From Blastocystis sp. Blastoise (taxonomy: Eukaryota > Sar > Bigyra > Opalinata > Blastocystidae), in assembly GCA_039096225.1 (NCBI GenBank), contig JBBPEB010000018.1, forward strand, positions 1-64,000: a stretch of 64,000 nucleotides of DNA, given 5' to 3'. The number at the start of each line of letters is the position of its first letter. Position 1 is the first letter of the stretch. Of the stretch, positions 10,555-23,127 are shown piece after piece. The notes beneath the pieces are model-generated. The model was not told the origin of the DNA and ran no database searches. It saw only the letters and a list, made by a program, of their open reading frames with translations. The translations under genes were made by a program, and so were the position numbers.

Positions 10555-13500
10555 CAAGCGTTTCACGACTGGCTACGCCAGCCTACGCTTGAATCTAAAT
10601 AAACATAAAAAAATAATTTGTAAAAAGACTATCTTTTCATTATATAAAAATTATTTATTTCAAATTTTGTTTTGTTTTATTAATATTATCAATAATGGTT
10701 TCATATTTTATTAATATTATCAATAATTGTTTCATAAAAAGAAAATTAAAAAATAAAAATTAACTATATATAAAATAAAGATTACATTCTATTTCATTAG
10801 TAAATATATTTAAATACTTAAAAAACTATAGTATTGTTTATAAAATAGAGTTTACACAACAAATAAGTTATTATAAAAAAACTCTAAAAAACTATAACAT
10901 TTTGAAATACATATACTCACTTTTATTAAAACGAATTTTGTGCTAATATACATATATATTTGATTTATTATTTTTATTTATAAAGAATAACTTGAATTTC
11001 ATTTATTTAAAGTCACAATTACAAAAAAATGAGTTCTTTTGAAAGACAAAAAACATTCTTTAAACAATAATAGTTTTGTATTTAGTGACATAAAAACGTA
11101 TTATACGGTTTTAGAAGCAATTAAAATCATTTTACCCATTTTAACATTCCCTATCAAACAGTCAACCATGTTTAATTAAATTAATTTTTAATATTTTATG
11201 TTCTATAATAAGTCTATTTATTATTTTAATAAAAGGTAACTTGAATCTCTTGACTTAACTATTGTAATTCTAAAAAAATAATTTTTTGAACAACTTAAAT
11301 TATTTATTTATTATAGATTTTAATATAAAACAATTTAAAAACACTCTATACATACTTATTACAACCATTTTAGAAAAATAGACTCATTTTAACATTTTGG
11401 TCAAACACACAACCACCTTTATTTCAAACAATTCTTTTATTATTATAAACATTAAACACTCTAATACTCATTTTTACAGAAAGTGTATTGAATCTCTTCA
11501 CTTAAGACAGTCAAACAGACAATTCAAAATTATTTTACCCTTTAAACTCATTATAAAGTGATAATATTTATAGAATTGCTTTGATATGTGATTTAGGACA
11601 TATTGAACTACTTTTTACAAAATTATGAGTCAACATTTCCAGTTTGTCATTCACTCGTCTAACCCAATTTTGACCATTTTTTTGAGAAATGCAATACATA
11701 TAAGGTCTAATTTACAAAAATGTAAAAATTAATTGTCAAATATGAATTTGATTTGTCAAGTTTTGGAAAATTTTTAGAAAAATGATTTTTCAATTTTCAG
11801 TTTTTTAACATGTTATACTATTGACTCTACTGAACTCATTTTTTTATTAATTTCAAATATTAAAACTTATATTATTAATATGTTTTATTCTCTATATTTA
11901 TTTGTTATAATTATATAAAATAATTAAATATTGACTGAGAAATTAATGTTATAAAGTATACCCTTTTTTCAAAAAATGATTTTTTTATATTTTGCATATA
12001 TAATTTTTTATCTCAAAAGTTATTTTATATTTAGATAATATTTTTATAAATATATAAACTATAGGTTGTCTAGTTTATAAATAAGTTTTATTTATTTTTT
12101 AAAAATTAATATTGATGGAGAAATTATCAAAATAAACTATAGTATCAAAAATGCTTTCTTCTTTTTAAACGACTTATTTCACTAATTAAAGATTTTTAAA
12201 AACTAATTTTCTTATTTAAAGCTTATTTATGACATTTCCAAATCATAAAGACTGACAACTGACTTTTTAAAACAAACATTGTCAGTATCAGTTCAACATG
12301 TTGTCTTAACTTTTGTAAATAAGTCACATACAGTGTCTATGAGTGATTCTAAACACTAATCTAAACGTTTTAAGAGTTTATTGAGTTAACATTGTCTGGT
12401 GATCTGTTGTCAAAGTCTTTTAAAAACAAAATAAAATAATAAAATATGTTTATTTTGGTATTTAGTGATTCAATATAGAGTCAAATATCAAATATATTTA
12501 TAAATGATGAAATTATTGACAACAAACAAATGAAAAAATTTTAACAAAATTTTCGAACGTCATTTTTTTATTGAGTTTAACTCTTGTCTCCTGTGACTTC
12601 ATTTTTTAATATTTTGAAAAAATGGCAAAAACGGATGACATTTAGGTCGTCCTATATCTAAATAAGCTTTAACCTTTTTATTTTATAAAATATTGACTGA
12701 GAACTGATGATAACAAAATATACCATTTTTAGAAAATTCTCATTTTTATGTTTTTCATATAAATTAACATATCTCGGTCAATATTAAATATTAAACAAAA
12801 ATATAAAAAATGGATGACATTTGGGTTGTCTTGTTTACACATATGTTTTTATTTTTATTATATGTTGAATATTGACTGAGATCTGATGATAACAAAATTG
12901 GTTATCAAAGATGAAAAATTTTTATAAACAAATATTTCTCTTTTAAAACATATTATTAAAATATAAAACATATTTATGACGGATATAGAGTTAAATAAAT
13001 ACATTAAAGCTCAAATAAGTTTATTAAGAAGGAATGTGTTGGATATCAGTTTGTCTTTTGTCGTTATTTAAAAGATTTATTGTTGTTTCAGAGTAGTTAA
13101 GGTCATTGTCATGACAACTGAAACCACTTTAGAGTTTATAGTTAGTAATGTGTGTATTGATATGTTGTCAAGTTCTTAATATAAACAAATTTACCCGTCA
13201 AAACTATTTATTAGACTAACCCGTCAATAAAAGTTAATTTTATAAAAATAAATATAGAGTATGTTAATAGATATAGGAAAAATAAGAAAACAATAAAAAA
13301 TGAAAAACGAAAAATAAGTGTTTTTATAAAAATGAATAACATCATTACTATTATAAAGCAAATAGGCAAAAAAATTCCCATTGGTCAGTTTTTGGAAAAT
13401 GCATTTGATTGGCTACTATATACTATAGTTTGTCGCCGCAACTCCTCTAAACTTACGGGGAGTTAACTTTTGAGTGAAACACAGTTCAATAGGATATAAC

Positions 13501-15773
13501 ATGTAGTTGTGCACCATATATTTGGTTAAGCGATATTATTTATAATTAAAAAGATATTAATAAAAGAACAGAAAACATGATTTTTGAGTCGTTTCTGATT
13601 GGCTCTTTGGGATCATAAAGATAAAAATTGTTGACCAGACAATTGAAAAATAAACATGGGGTAAACTTGATTTTTTCTCAATCCCACAATATACGTTATC
13701 CGTGTTTATTCTTTATATTTATCTATTTTTTAATACTTTTTCATATTGAACACGTGAGGCCTTAACGGTCAAATTTAGATTCTTATTTTGACATGATATT
13801 CTGATTCAGGAGGTCAAAAAACCTAGGTGTGCCAATTTTGAGCTCCTGAGGACGATTTTTGAGTGATCGATATTTTCTTCGATCTTCTTATAATGGACTA
13901 ATATTGTATCATAGTAATCAATAGGTCCTCAAACTACTATAGTTAAAACAAAGTTTTAAAATAATGAGTTTGAGTGTCACAATTTTGAAAAATGTGAATT
14001 AAGTGGTCTTAGAGTGAGAGATTCAATATAATGACTTTTGTTTAGTAAACTAGAGATAATACTCTATTCTATGTTAAAAGGAGAGTCAAAATTATGAAGG
14101 TCAAAGTGTATCACCAAATGACAAAATGTGTCTTAAAAAGTAAAAGGGTTTCTATATGTGTTTAGAATCATATATTAAGTTTATTTTATGAATAAGAGCT
14201 TTAAATAAATAGTTTAAGGTTGTCAAATTCAAAAGAATGTGTAAAACATAGTCTTAAACTTTGAATAAAAAATTTATAGATATTAATTAGTGTACAGCTG
14301 TAGTAGCTCTACAACATATCAAAAGTTCAAAGAAAATAATTTTTAGAGAGTGGATGTGTGAAGGGTTGTGACTATTATTTAAAATTTATTTTTACTTCAG
14401 TTTATATAAAATCGTGAATTTCGTACACTGTAGAAAAATTGAGTCAAAAAATCAACTCTAAGGGTCTTAAATTTAAAAAAATGTAAAAATGAGTGACTTA
14501 GAGGACGAGATTCAATATTTGAGTGTTTATTCATTAAACTAGAGTGTATGACCTATATTATGTTAAAAGAAGGGACAAAAATATTTTGATCAGAGTGTAT
14601 GACCAAATGGTAAAGTGTCTTTAAAAAGTCTAAAGTGATGACTAATGTGCTTATAGGGTCATATAAAGTCTACTATGAAAATATTAGCTTTTAAAAATAT
14701 GTTTAAGCCTTTCAATTAGTAAAAATATGTTCAAAGAGACTCATAAAATGAGAGTTTTAAGAAACGAGATATTGTTCAGTATACACTAAGAGACACTCTA
14801 CAACATATCAAAAATATAGCAAAATCTATTTTTAGAGACTGCATGTGTAAAGGGTTGTGAGAGTTATTGAAAAAATATTTTTCACTCAGTTTGAGCAAAA
14901 TCGTGTTTTTGGAACACTGTAGAAAAATTAACTTCAAAAATCAACTCTAAGGGTCTTAATTTTTAAAAATGTGAAAATGTTTGACTTAGAGGACGAGATT
15001 CAAAATTCCATCTCACTTTCATATAACTAGAGCACACACTCTATATTATGTCAAAAGGAGGGACGAAAATATTTTGGTCGAAGTAAATGAGCAAATGCAA
15101 AAGGTTTATAAAATGTCTTAAAGTGATCACCAATGTGTAGCTAACACTATACTGAGTATAGTATGTAAATATTAGCTTATAAAAATGAATTTAAGTGTGT
15201 CAACTTTTCATAATGTGTCAAAAAAGGTCTTTAAGAAAGAGATTCAAAACATTTACTTTTATTTAATAAATTGTATGATAAACTCTATACTATATCAAAA
15301 GACTGACGGAAACTGTTTTGATACAGTGGATCTTGAATGGGTAAAGTCTCTTTAAAAGTTATATTTTTGAGTTATTTGTGTTTAAGATCATTATTAGAGA
15401 CGACTGTAGAAATATTAACTTTTTAAACCATGTTTTATTAGTCAAAGTTAGAATGAATGCTGACTTTGTTATGATTAAAGCTTTCTAATTCTTTTAAAAA
15501 GTATGAAAATGAGTTTAAATCATTATATTACGTTTATTTAAATAAATTTTATGAATTAAAAATACTTCAGAGTTCTTCACATTGTGACTCATTTCTAAAG
15601 TTATTGACTTTAAAAACTCACAAAATGTTTAAAACAGTTGTATAATTATTAATAAATACAAAATATATTTTAAAAATAATAAATAATATGTATAATGATT
15701 CAAAATAGTTTTTTTATTTTCTTTCAAGTATTGTTTTTAGTTTTTTTGATATCATTTAAAGAATTTATTTAAT

Positions 15774-15841
15774 TCTTATATCAGGAATTGAACCTGATTA
15801 CAATCAATAAATGATTGTAACTCTCCATATAGAGTATAAGA
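15774..15841 (-). ncRNA. tRNA-like cloverleaf, family 2, copy in Helitron D
   Basis: On the minus strand, the outer stem is TCTTATA/TATAAGA, the D-like arm CTCT-ATATGG-AGAG, the middle stem TTACAATC/GATTGTAA with loop ATTTATT, and the T-arm TCAGG-TTCAATT-CCTGA. Total 68 nt. The outer and middle stems differ in sequence from family 1 but remain fully paired. B-box GGTTCAATTCC is intact. It is antisense to Helitron D. Confidence 0.65.
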
Positions 15842-15856
15842 AGTGTTATTAAAGTA

Positions 15857-16340
15857 ATATATAATATATAATATATAATATATAATATATAATATATAAT
15901 ATATAATATATAATATATAATATATAATATATAATATATAATATATAATATATAATATATAATATATAATATATAATATATAATATATAATATATAATAT
16001 ATAATATATAATATATAATATATAATATATAATATATAATATATAATATATAATATATAATATATAATATATAATATATAATATATAATATATAATATAT
16101 AATATATAATATATAATATATAATATATAATATATAATATATAATATATAATATATAATATATAATATATAATATATAATATATAATATATAATATATAA
16201 TATATAATATATAATAGATAATAATATATAATATATAATATATAATAGATAATAAATAATAAATAATAATATATAATAGATAATATATAATAGATAATAA
16301 ATAATAAATAATAATATATAATAGATAATATATAATAATG
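15857..16340. repeat. ATATAAT-type microsatellite in Helitron D
   Basis: Long 7-bp-period run (ATATAAT)n ending in variant TAATAGATAATA units. The equivalent run in Helitron E (about 60456-60605) is much shorter, which explains most of the length difference between D (3087 bp) and E (2759 bp). The 193-aa open frame over it is an artefact. Confidence 0.95.
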
Positions 16341-16381
16341 AAAAAAAGAAAATAAAAGCCAAACTGTTATTATTTTATGCA

Positions 16382-16428
16382 GCCGCGGTCCGGTGCCGTT
16401 AGGCCCCGGACCTGCGGCGTGACCCTAG
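16382..16428 (+). other. Helitron D 3' terminus: GC-rich hairpin plus CTAG
   Basis: GCCGC pairs with GCGGC at the base, and GGTCCGG with CCGGACC above it, around a loop containing GTTAGG. The hairpin (16382-16418) is followed by GTGACCCTAG. It is strikingly GC-rich in a very AT-rich setting. Confidence 0.9.
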
Positions 16429-16658
16429 TTGGATAAAATAAAAATAATCCAATAATTTTGGTTAAAATTTTGTGCGAAAATGGTTTTTTGCGTTTTTTAG
16501 CCAGAAATTTAGAGTTTTCGAAAAATTTTTTTAACAGTCATTTTCAGAATTGTGTTCCGGATTTTATGATGTAATTTTTATTTTATAAAAGTTAATAACA
16601 AAGTCAATAATAGTGAAAGTGTGTGAGACACCGTACTTTTGCAGAACTAAATTAAGGA

Positions 16659-16930
16659 TATTAATAAATATATCATACTATATCTATGACTTATATTATA
16701 TTAATAAAGGTTATACTTTATATTAATTAATATATCATACTATACTTATGTATCATATTATATTGATGAAGGTTATACTTTATATTAATTAATATATCAT
16801 ACTATACTTATGTATGTATTATTATATTAATAAATGTTATACTTTATATTAATATATATATTATCATACTATATCTATGTATTATATTATATTAATAAAG
16901 GTTATACTTTATATTAATTAATAAATACTT
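16659..16930. repeat. Tandem repeat, period about 62 bp (right part)
   Basis: Continuation of the satellite at 10150-10553 on the other side of X1, with units containing ATATATCATACTATA and TTAATAAAGGTTATAC. Positions 16930-17031 are AT-rich intron sequence leading to the acceptor at 17030-17031. Confidence 0.8.
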
Positions 16931-17031
16931 CAACAACTATAACAATGAAAGTTAATTTATATACTACACAACTAAACTTTATTCTAAACTTAAACATAAT
17001 ATATTTAATATCTAATAATTAATATATATAG

Positions 17032-20000
17032 GTTCCAATAAGGATAAAATAAATAATAATGATTTATCTAAATCATTTGGTTTTAACTCAAAACCTTTAG
17101 CTTTGTTTTCGACTTTTAATTTTCAAAATAATATTCCTTTACAAAACATTCAAAACAATAATTCAAATAACAATATTGATATTGATATCGATAATCGTTA
17201 TTCACAAATAAATAATAATAATTCTATATTAAATAATGGTTCAAACCTATTCAATCAAATGAATCCAGTTAATCAATCAATTAATAACATATCTATTGTT
17301 CAAAGTCAAATTAATAATAATAATCAATCTATTCCTATATCAACTACTATTATACAACCTACAGAAAAAAATACTTCTGTTTCTAATAATAATAATGATT
17401 CTATTAATACTTCTTCACACTCTTTACCTGTTGTTACTACTATTCCAACTGATGTAAATATATCTAACAATAATAATTCTACAATCATTAATGATAATAC
17501 AAATAATTCAAGAAATAACACTAATACTAATAATAATGAAACAATAATACATAGAAATAATAGATCTATTAATTCCATTATGAATAGTTATTTAACTATT
17601 CCTGATTTAAGTCCTATTCTTCCTCCTTTAAGTATTCTAACAAATATTCCTCATATTAATTTAAATAATGATAATGAATCAGAAATTATAACAACAATAC
17701 CTAATAGTAGTAGTAGTAGTAGTTCAAGTGATAGTAGTAGTAGTAGTAGTAGTAGTTTTTCTGATAATGATTCTGATTCTGATTATATTGATCCTTTTCC
17801 TAATATTAATAGTAATACTCAAAATAATGACGAAATACCAGTTGTAAGAACTATTAGAAGACCTATAACAGATAATAGTATGTTTTTTATTATTTAAATA
17901 TATTTATTTAATACTTTTTTATAGTTGAAGAAGATATAATTATTCATCCTATTATTAATAGAGGAAGAAGAAGAGCTTTAGATATTTGTATGCTATTTAT
18001 TTTTTATAATTCTTTATGAATAATTAAATAACAAATTATTTTTATAGATAATCAACAAAGATTATTATATCCTGGATTACATAATTGTATTGCTTCTATT
18101 CAAAGAAGTATTTATATATATTTAATATTTATTTTATATTATTTTATATAGATTCTCATGGTGATTTCGTATTAAATGAAGCATTGAATACTTATAAAGC
18201 TAATTATTTAGGTGATTTTAATGTTCATTGTGAATATTGTCATGCTAAACATTTTGAATTAGAGAAAGGAATGAATGATAAGTTTTATACTTGCTGTGGT
18301 AGTGGTAAAGTAGTTCTTCCTGAGCTTCCTGATCTTCCTAATACTATTCGTTCTTTATTACAAAGAGATAATCCAGATTCAAGAGAATTTATTAATAATA
18401 TTATTCGATATAATAATTCTGTTGCTTTAGCTTCTTTAGCTGGAAATAATACTTCTGATGATGATTTAAGAAATTCTTCTGGACCTTTACTATTTAAATG
18501 TGGAGGTAATATATATCATACTTTTAAGAGTGCTTTAGATTTTGATGTGAATGATCCTACAAGACATCCTGTATTCAATCAATATTATATGATAGATGGA
18601 GATGAAGCTACTCATATGAGAAGTATGAATCGATATTTTTGTGATTTAAAACCAAATATTTTAGAGATATTAGATAGTACAATAAGAGAATATCATCCAT
18701 TAGCTCAAATATATAATTCACTTCGAGAAAGAGTAGATGAAGTATTAGAAGAGAATAGTCAAATGAATAGAAATAATATTAATTTATTAATAGAGTTTAA
18801 GAAACAAAGAAGAGAAGTACCTGATATAAGAAGATATAATACTCCTCAAGTAGATGAAGTAGCAGTAATATATCAATATAGAGAAGGAGGAGTAATGCCA
18901 GAAAGAAGTTATTGTTGTTTTCCTAGAAGTGGTATGGAAATAGTAGCTACTAATAGTAATAATGAACAGAATCGTTATACTTCAGGTCAATATATAGTAA
19001 TGAAGAATACTAATTCTTATATAGATTGTATGGTTTATCCAGTTATGTTTCCAACTGGAAGACAAGGTTGGTATCCAGATTTATTATCATTGAATCGTTC
19101 TAATCAAATTACTATTACTATGTTAGAATATTATAATTATATGCTTCAAATGAAAGATCCACCTTATGATAATTATTTATTAAAATATAAGAAATTAACT
19201 TTACAATATATTACTGATAATTATATTCGAGTAGAACAAAATAGAATTAATTATATACGAAATAATCAAAATAAGTTAAGAGCTTCAACTTATCAGAATA
19301 TAAATAATATGTTAGAAGAGAGAGGAGATCAAATAAATGAGAATGATAGAAATATAGATAGAATAGGTAAAGCTATTATATTACCTTCTTCTTTTGTTGG
19401 TAGTCCAAGAAATTTGCAACAGAAATATATGGATGCTATGAGTGTAGTTCGAGAATATGGTAAACCTGATTTATTTATAACATTTACTTGCAATCCAGAT
19501 TGGTTAGAAATAAAGAATAATATTCCAGAAGGTTATACTGTTAATGAATTTCCAGATTTAGTTTCAAGAGTGTTTCATTTAAAGTTGAAACAATTACTTT
19601 CTGATATAAAGGATAAGAATATATTTGGTACTGTAGAAGCTTTATTATATTCAGTGGAATTCCAAAAGAGAGGTTTACCACATTCTCATATATTAATTAT
19701 TTTAGATACGAATTCTAAATATAGAACAGAAGATGAAGTAGATAGTATAATAAGTGCAGAGATTCCTGATAAAGAATCAACTCCTCTTCTTTATGAATTA
19801 GTTAAGAAACATATGATTCATGGTCCATGTGGTCCTGATTATGATACGAATTGTGTTTGTATTGATAGATCAACAGGTAAATGTAGTAAGAGATTTCCAA
19901 AAGAATATATAGAGCAAACTAATTGTCATTTAAATTCTTATCCTTTATATCAAAGAAGAAATATTCCTGATAGAACTATTACTCTTATTCGTAGTCATAA

Positions 20001-22764
20001 TACTTATACTATTGATAATCGTTGGGTAGTTCCTTATAATCCTTATTTATTATTGAAATATCAAGCTCATATTAATGTAGAAGTCTGTTGTAATATTCAA
20101 AGTACAAAATATATATATAAGTATGCATTAAAAGGAAATGATTCTGTGATAGCTCAATTAAGAAGAGTGAATGATAATGGAATAGTAGATGAAACTCAAG
20201 CTTATTTAGATTGTCGATATGTTTCTCCTCCTGAAGCTTCTTATCGTTTGAATTGTTTTGAAATTACTTATAATTCTGTTTCTATTAATAGATTACCTAT
20301 TCATTTACCTGATGATCCATATATATTATTTCGAGAAGGACATGAAGTAGAAGCATTAAGGAATAGTTTAGAGAAAGGTACTAAATTAACAAAATACTTT
20401 GATTTAGAGAAAGAAGTTCAGAATCAAAGAAAGATATATACTTATTATTATATAGAGAAGAAGCATGGTATTCGTAATATGAATAATGTAGAAGAAGAAA
20501 GAGAATTGATTCAAGTTCGTTTAGAAGAGATAAATAGAATAAATAGTTATGAAGTAGATGATGATAATATATCCGAAGAATTATTGAAAATATTAGATGA
20601 GAAATATCCTATTTATGCTTATCATGAAATACCAAAATATTATGTATGGAAATCGAATACAAATACTTGGAATAGACGTCAGAGAGATATAAAAGCTTTA
20701 GGAAGAATGTATTATGTGAATCCAAAAGATAAGGAACGATATGCTTTGAGATTATTATTATTGAATACGAAAGGAGCTGATAGCTTTGATTCTTTGAAGA
20801 TAGTAAAAGGATTGAATAGTAATGAACCTTATAGAACCTTTAGTGAAGCAGCTATAGCAAGAGGATTATTGAATAATGAGAGAGAAGTATTTGATTCATT
20901 TTCAGAAGCTATTGTTTTTGCTACTCCATGTCAATTGAGACAATTATTTATTACTTATATTTCAGAATCATTATTAACAAATGTGAAAGAGTTTTGGATT
21001 CGATTTAAATCATTTCTTAGTGAGGATTATAAACATTCAATGCATAATAATGAAATAGATTATATAAATACTCCTTTAGCTCAAGATTTAGATTCATCAA
21101 GTGTTATAGAAGATGATACTAATAGTGTTCTTCAAGATTATGAAATACGTACTTTACAAGATATAAAAGAGATGATGATAAGTATAGGAGTGAATTATAA
21201 TGATTTAGGATTACCTCAAGTAGAAGAACAACATCATTATAATGATTATAATTATAATCCTACATTAGAATTACAAGAAGCTAATAGAGTAATAGAATTA
21301 TTAAATGAAGAACAAAGAAATGCATTTGATAGAGTAATTCATTCAATAGAAAGTAGTAGAATAGAAGATAAGTTATGTTTCTTTATAGATGGTCCAGGTG
21401 GAAGTGGAAAGACTTTCTTATATAATAGTTTATTAAGTTATTTACGTGGACATAATAAGAATGTATTACCTGTAGCTTCAACAGGAATTGCTTCTACTTT
21501 ATTACCAGGTGGTAGAACAGCTCATAAACAATTTGGTATTCCTTTGAATGTTGATCCTGATTCTACTTCAAATATAGATTTAGCTAGAGATAGAAGAAAA
21601 GTAGAAGAAATAAGAATAGCTGATTTAATAATATGGGATGAAGCTCCTATGATGAAAGGTGATTGTTTTATGGTAGTACATAGATTATTATGTGATATAA
21701 TGAATACAGAATTAGATATTCCTTTTGGTGGTAAAACAGTAGTATTAGGAGGAGATTTCAGACAATGTTTACCAGTTATAAGAAAAGGAACTCAAGCTCA
21801 GATTGTTAGTTCTTCTATAAAGTTTTGTTCCTTATGGAATTCTATCAAAAATAATGTCATTCATTTATCAAGAAATATGAGAGCTTTAGAAGGAGCAGAT
21901 GATTTTAGACAATGGTTATTACAAGTAGGAGATGGTGTTCTTTCTAATAATTATACTATTAGTCATCATTTAGATATAGATTATATTCCTATTCCTCCTC
22001 AATGTATTGTGAATGATGATTTATGTGTTACTGTATTTGGACATCGAATCAATACTTCTCTTGATTCTGATATCAAACGATTAGCTTCTTCTGTTATATT
22101 AGCTTCTACTAATGATTGTGTTGGTACTTTAAATGATTTCATTGTTGATAATCTTCTTTCTGGAACTACTACTCCTTATATCTCTTCTGATTCTATTCTT
22201 GATTCTGAAACAGATGATCCAGAATCAAATTATCCTATCGAGTTTATCAATTCTCAAACACCTTCTGGAATGCCTCCTCATATATTAAATTTAAAAATAG
22301 GTTGTATCATTATGCTTTTAAGAAATCTTAATCCTTCTAAAGGATTATGTAATGGTACTAGACTTATAGTAACTCGATTAGGATCAAATAATATTACTGC
22401 TACTATTTTAAATCCTCCTCCTTCTCTTACTATTGATGAACAAACTGTTATTATTCCAAGAATCATCTGTAATTCAAATCCTGAAGATCTTCCTATTATT
22501 ATATCCAGAAGACAATTTCCTATTCGTTTAGCCTTTGCCATGACTATCAACAAATCTCAAGGACAAACATTTGAAAGAGTTGGTGTTTACTTAGATCGTC
22601 CTGTCTTCTCTCATGGTCAACTCTATGTTGCTTTCAGTCGTGCTCGATCTTTCAACGCTCTTTTTATTAAGGTAGTTGATAGTGTCTCTCAAGGTAAGAT
22701 GATTAGTAGTAGTAATGAAATATTTACTAAGAACGTGGTCTTCAGGTCTACTCTAAATAATTAA
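17032..22764 (+). CDS. H1 Helitron Rep/helicase transposase (3' exons)
   Basis: Exons 17032-17877, 17925-17987, 18048-18107 and 18152-22764 (TAA). The first is an Asn/Ser-rich linker of 846 nt; the next two are 63 and 60 nt; all are symmetric and phase 1. The last holds the enzyme. A Cys zinc motif CEYCHAKHFE with TCCGSGK comes first. The Helitron Rep domain follows, with LFITFTCNPDW, the HUH-type motif GLPHSHILII (about 19673) and the tyrosine motif YIYKYALKG (about 20110). The Pif1-like helicase has Walker A GPGGSGKT (about 21391), Walker B IIWDEAP, LGGDFRQCLPV, and NKSQGQTFERVGVYLDRP with QLYVAFSRARS near the end. Known Helitron proteins nick and copy a strand at CTRR ends by rolling circle and unwind DNA. 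All key motifs are intact. The open frame extends upstream to 18085, but its first 22 residues would be intron. Confidence 0.9.
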
Positions 22765-22953
22765 ATGCTTTATTTTTTCTTTTTTCTTCTTTTGTTATAT
22801 TTGTTTGTTTTTGTTTTATGTTTGTTTATTATTTTTTCTTTTTAATCTATTACTTCTTCACTTTTTATTTGTTTTTTAAATGTTTATAATAAACAAGGTT
22901 GTTTTGTTCAATAAAGTTAAAGAAATAATTTTAAAACCCAACTGCACAACGCA

Positions 22954-23000
22954 GCCGCGGCGCGTCGCCGTTAGGCGGTGCGCCAGCGGCGTTACCCTAG
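22954..23000 (+). other. Helitron H1 3' terminus: hairpin plus CTAG
   Basis: GCCGC (22954-22958) pairs with GCGGC (22986-22990) and GGCGC with GCGCC above, around a GTTAGG-containing loop. The 10-nt tail GTTACCCTAG ends at 23000, followed by T. The hairpin lies about 190 bp after the helicase stop codon. Confidence 0.9.
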
Positions 23001-23059
23001 TCATACTGATCTCATTATTCCTACTATTTTACTTTCATTTTTTTTTTATTCTATATTAT

Positions 23060-23127
23060 CCTTAAGCTTATATTGGTAAGTATCTATCAGTTGATGATAG
23101 AAAACAGGTTCAATTCCTGTCTTAAGG
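23060..23127 (+). ncRNA. tRNA-like cloverleaf, family 3
   Basis: 68 nt with outer stem CCTTAAG/CTTAAGG, D-like arm CTTA-TATTGG-TAAG, middle stem TATCTATC/GATAGAAA (one mismatch) around loop AGTTGAT, and T-arm ACAGG-TTCAATT-CCTGT. Each stem has changed relative to families 1 and 2 yet stays paired, including the T stem. B-box GGTTCAATTCC is identical. It lies 60 bp beyond the H1 terminus and not within a recognised element, so it may be a free-standing gene. Confidence 0.65.

Larger units (their letters stand above)
13342..16428 (+). mobile_element. Non-autonomous Helitron D, nested in X1
   Basis: It begins TC (13342-13343) after host A and ends CCCTAG (16428) before host T. The 3' hairpin is separated from CTAG's last base by the same 10-nt tail as in H1. 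The empty site survives in X3: the sequence around 46199 reads AAAATATTGGATAAAATAAA without an insert, matching the left and right flanks of D. Inside are the shared 5' kilobase, repeat modules, a family-2 cloverleaf (15774-15841), and an expanded TATAA-type repeat. No protein is encoded. Confidence 0.9.
10555..16658 (-). mobile_element. Helitron-like element X1, split by nested Helitron D
   Basis: Non-coding element of about 3.0 kb without D. Copies X2 (36763-39733) and X3 (43455-46429) are closely similar. Read on the minus strand it begins TCCTTAATTTAG after host A and ends GAAACGCTTG before host T. The last 14 nt follow a 5-bp hairpin CTGGC-GTA-GCCAG (10581-10569), and CAAGCG/CGCTTG form an outer pair. 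The A|TC...G|T ends fit Helitron-type insertion, but the terminus is CTTG rather than CTRR. Its interior has degenerate repeated modules and no open frame. Confidence 0.7.
8256..23000 (+). mobile_element. Autonomous Helitron H1 (5' boundary not located)
   Basis: The element carries the Rep/helicase gene and ends in a canonical Helitron 3' terminus, CTAG at 22997-23000 followed by host T, preceded by a GC-rich hairpin. Its 5' TC end lies somewhere left of the first mini-exon and could not be fixed; the given start is the inferred start codon. Element X1 with nested Helitron D (10555-16658) sits inside it. The 3' terminus matches Helitrons D and E in the conserved hairpin base, loop and last 10 nt, so H1-type proteins are the likely source of mobility for D and E. 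Confidence 0.6.

Noticed and set aside
13800-13870. Hammerhead-like ribozyme in the conserved Helitron 5' region
   Set aside because: The CTGAGGACGA sequence lacks the CTGANGA/GAAA core arrangement; only the TCAGGAG/CTCCTGA stem is real.
15774-15841. Family-2 cloverleaf as a UAA suppressor tRNA (7-nt loop ATTTATT would place UUA as anticodon)
   Set aside because: Positions 8-9 and part of the D loop are missing, position 37 would be U, the stem is 8 bp rather than 5, and host genes here use TAA as a normal stop. Families 1 and 3 do not give a consistent anticodon.
15781-16362. 193-aa Tyr/Ile/Leu open frame on the minus strand
   Set aside because: It is a translation of the 7-bp AT microsatellite plus the cloverleaf RNA; the frame stays open only because of the repeat period.
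17324-17578. Antisense Leu/Val-rich frame in the H1 linker exon
   Set aside because: It is the complement of Asn/Ser-rich coding sequence in the exon 17032-17877.
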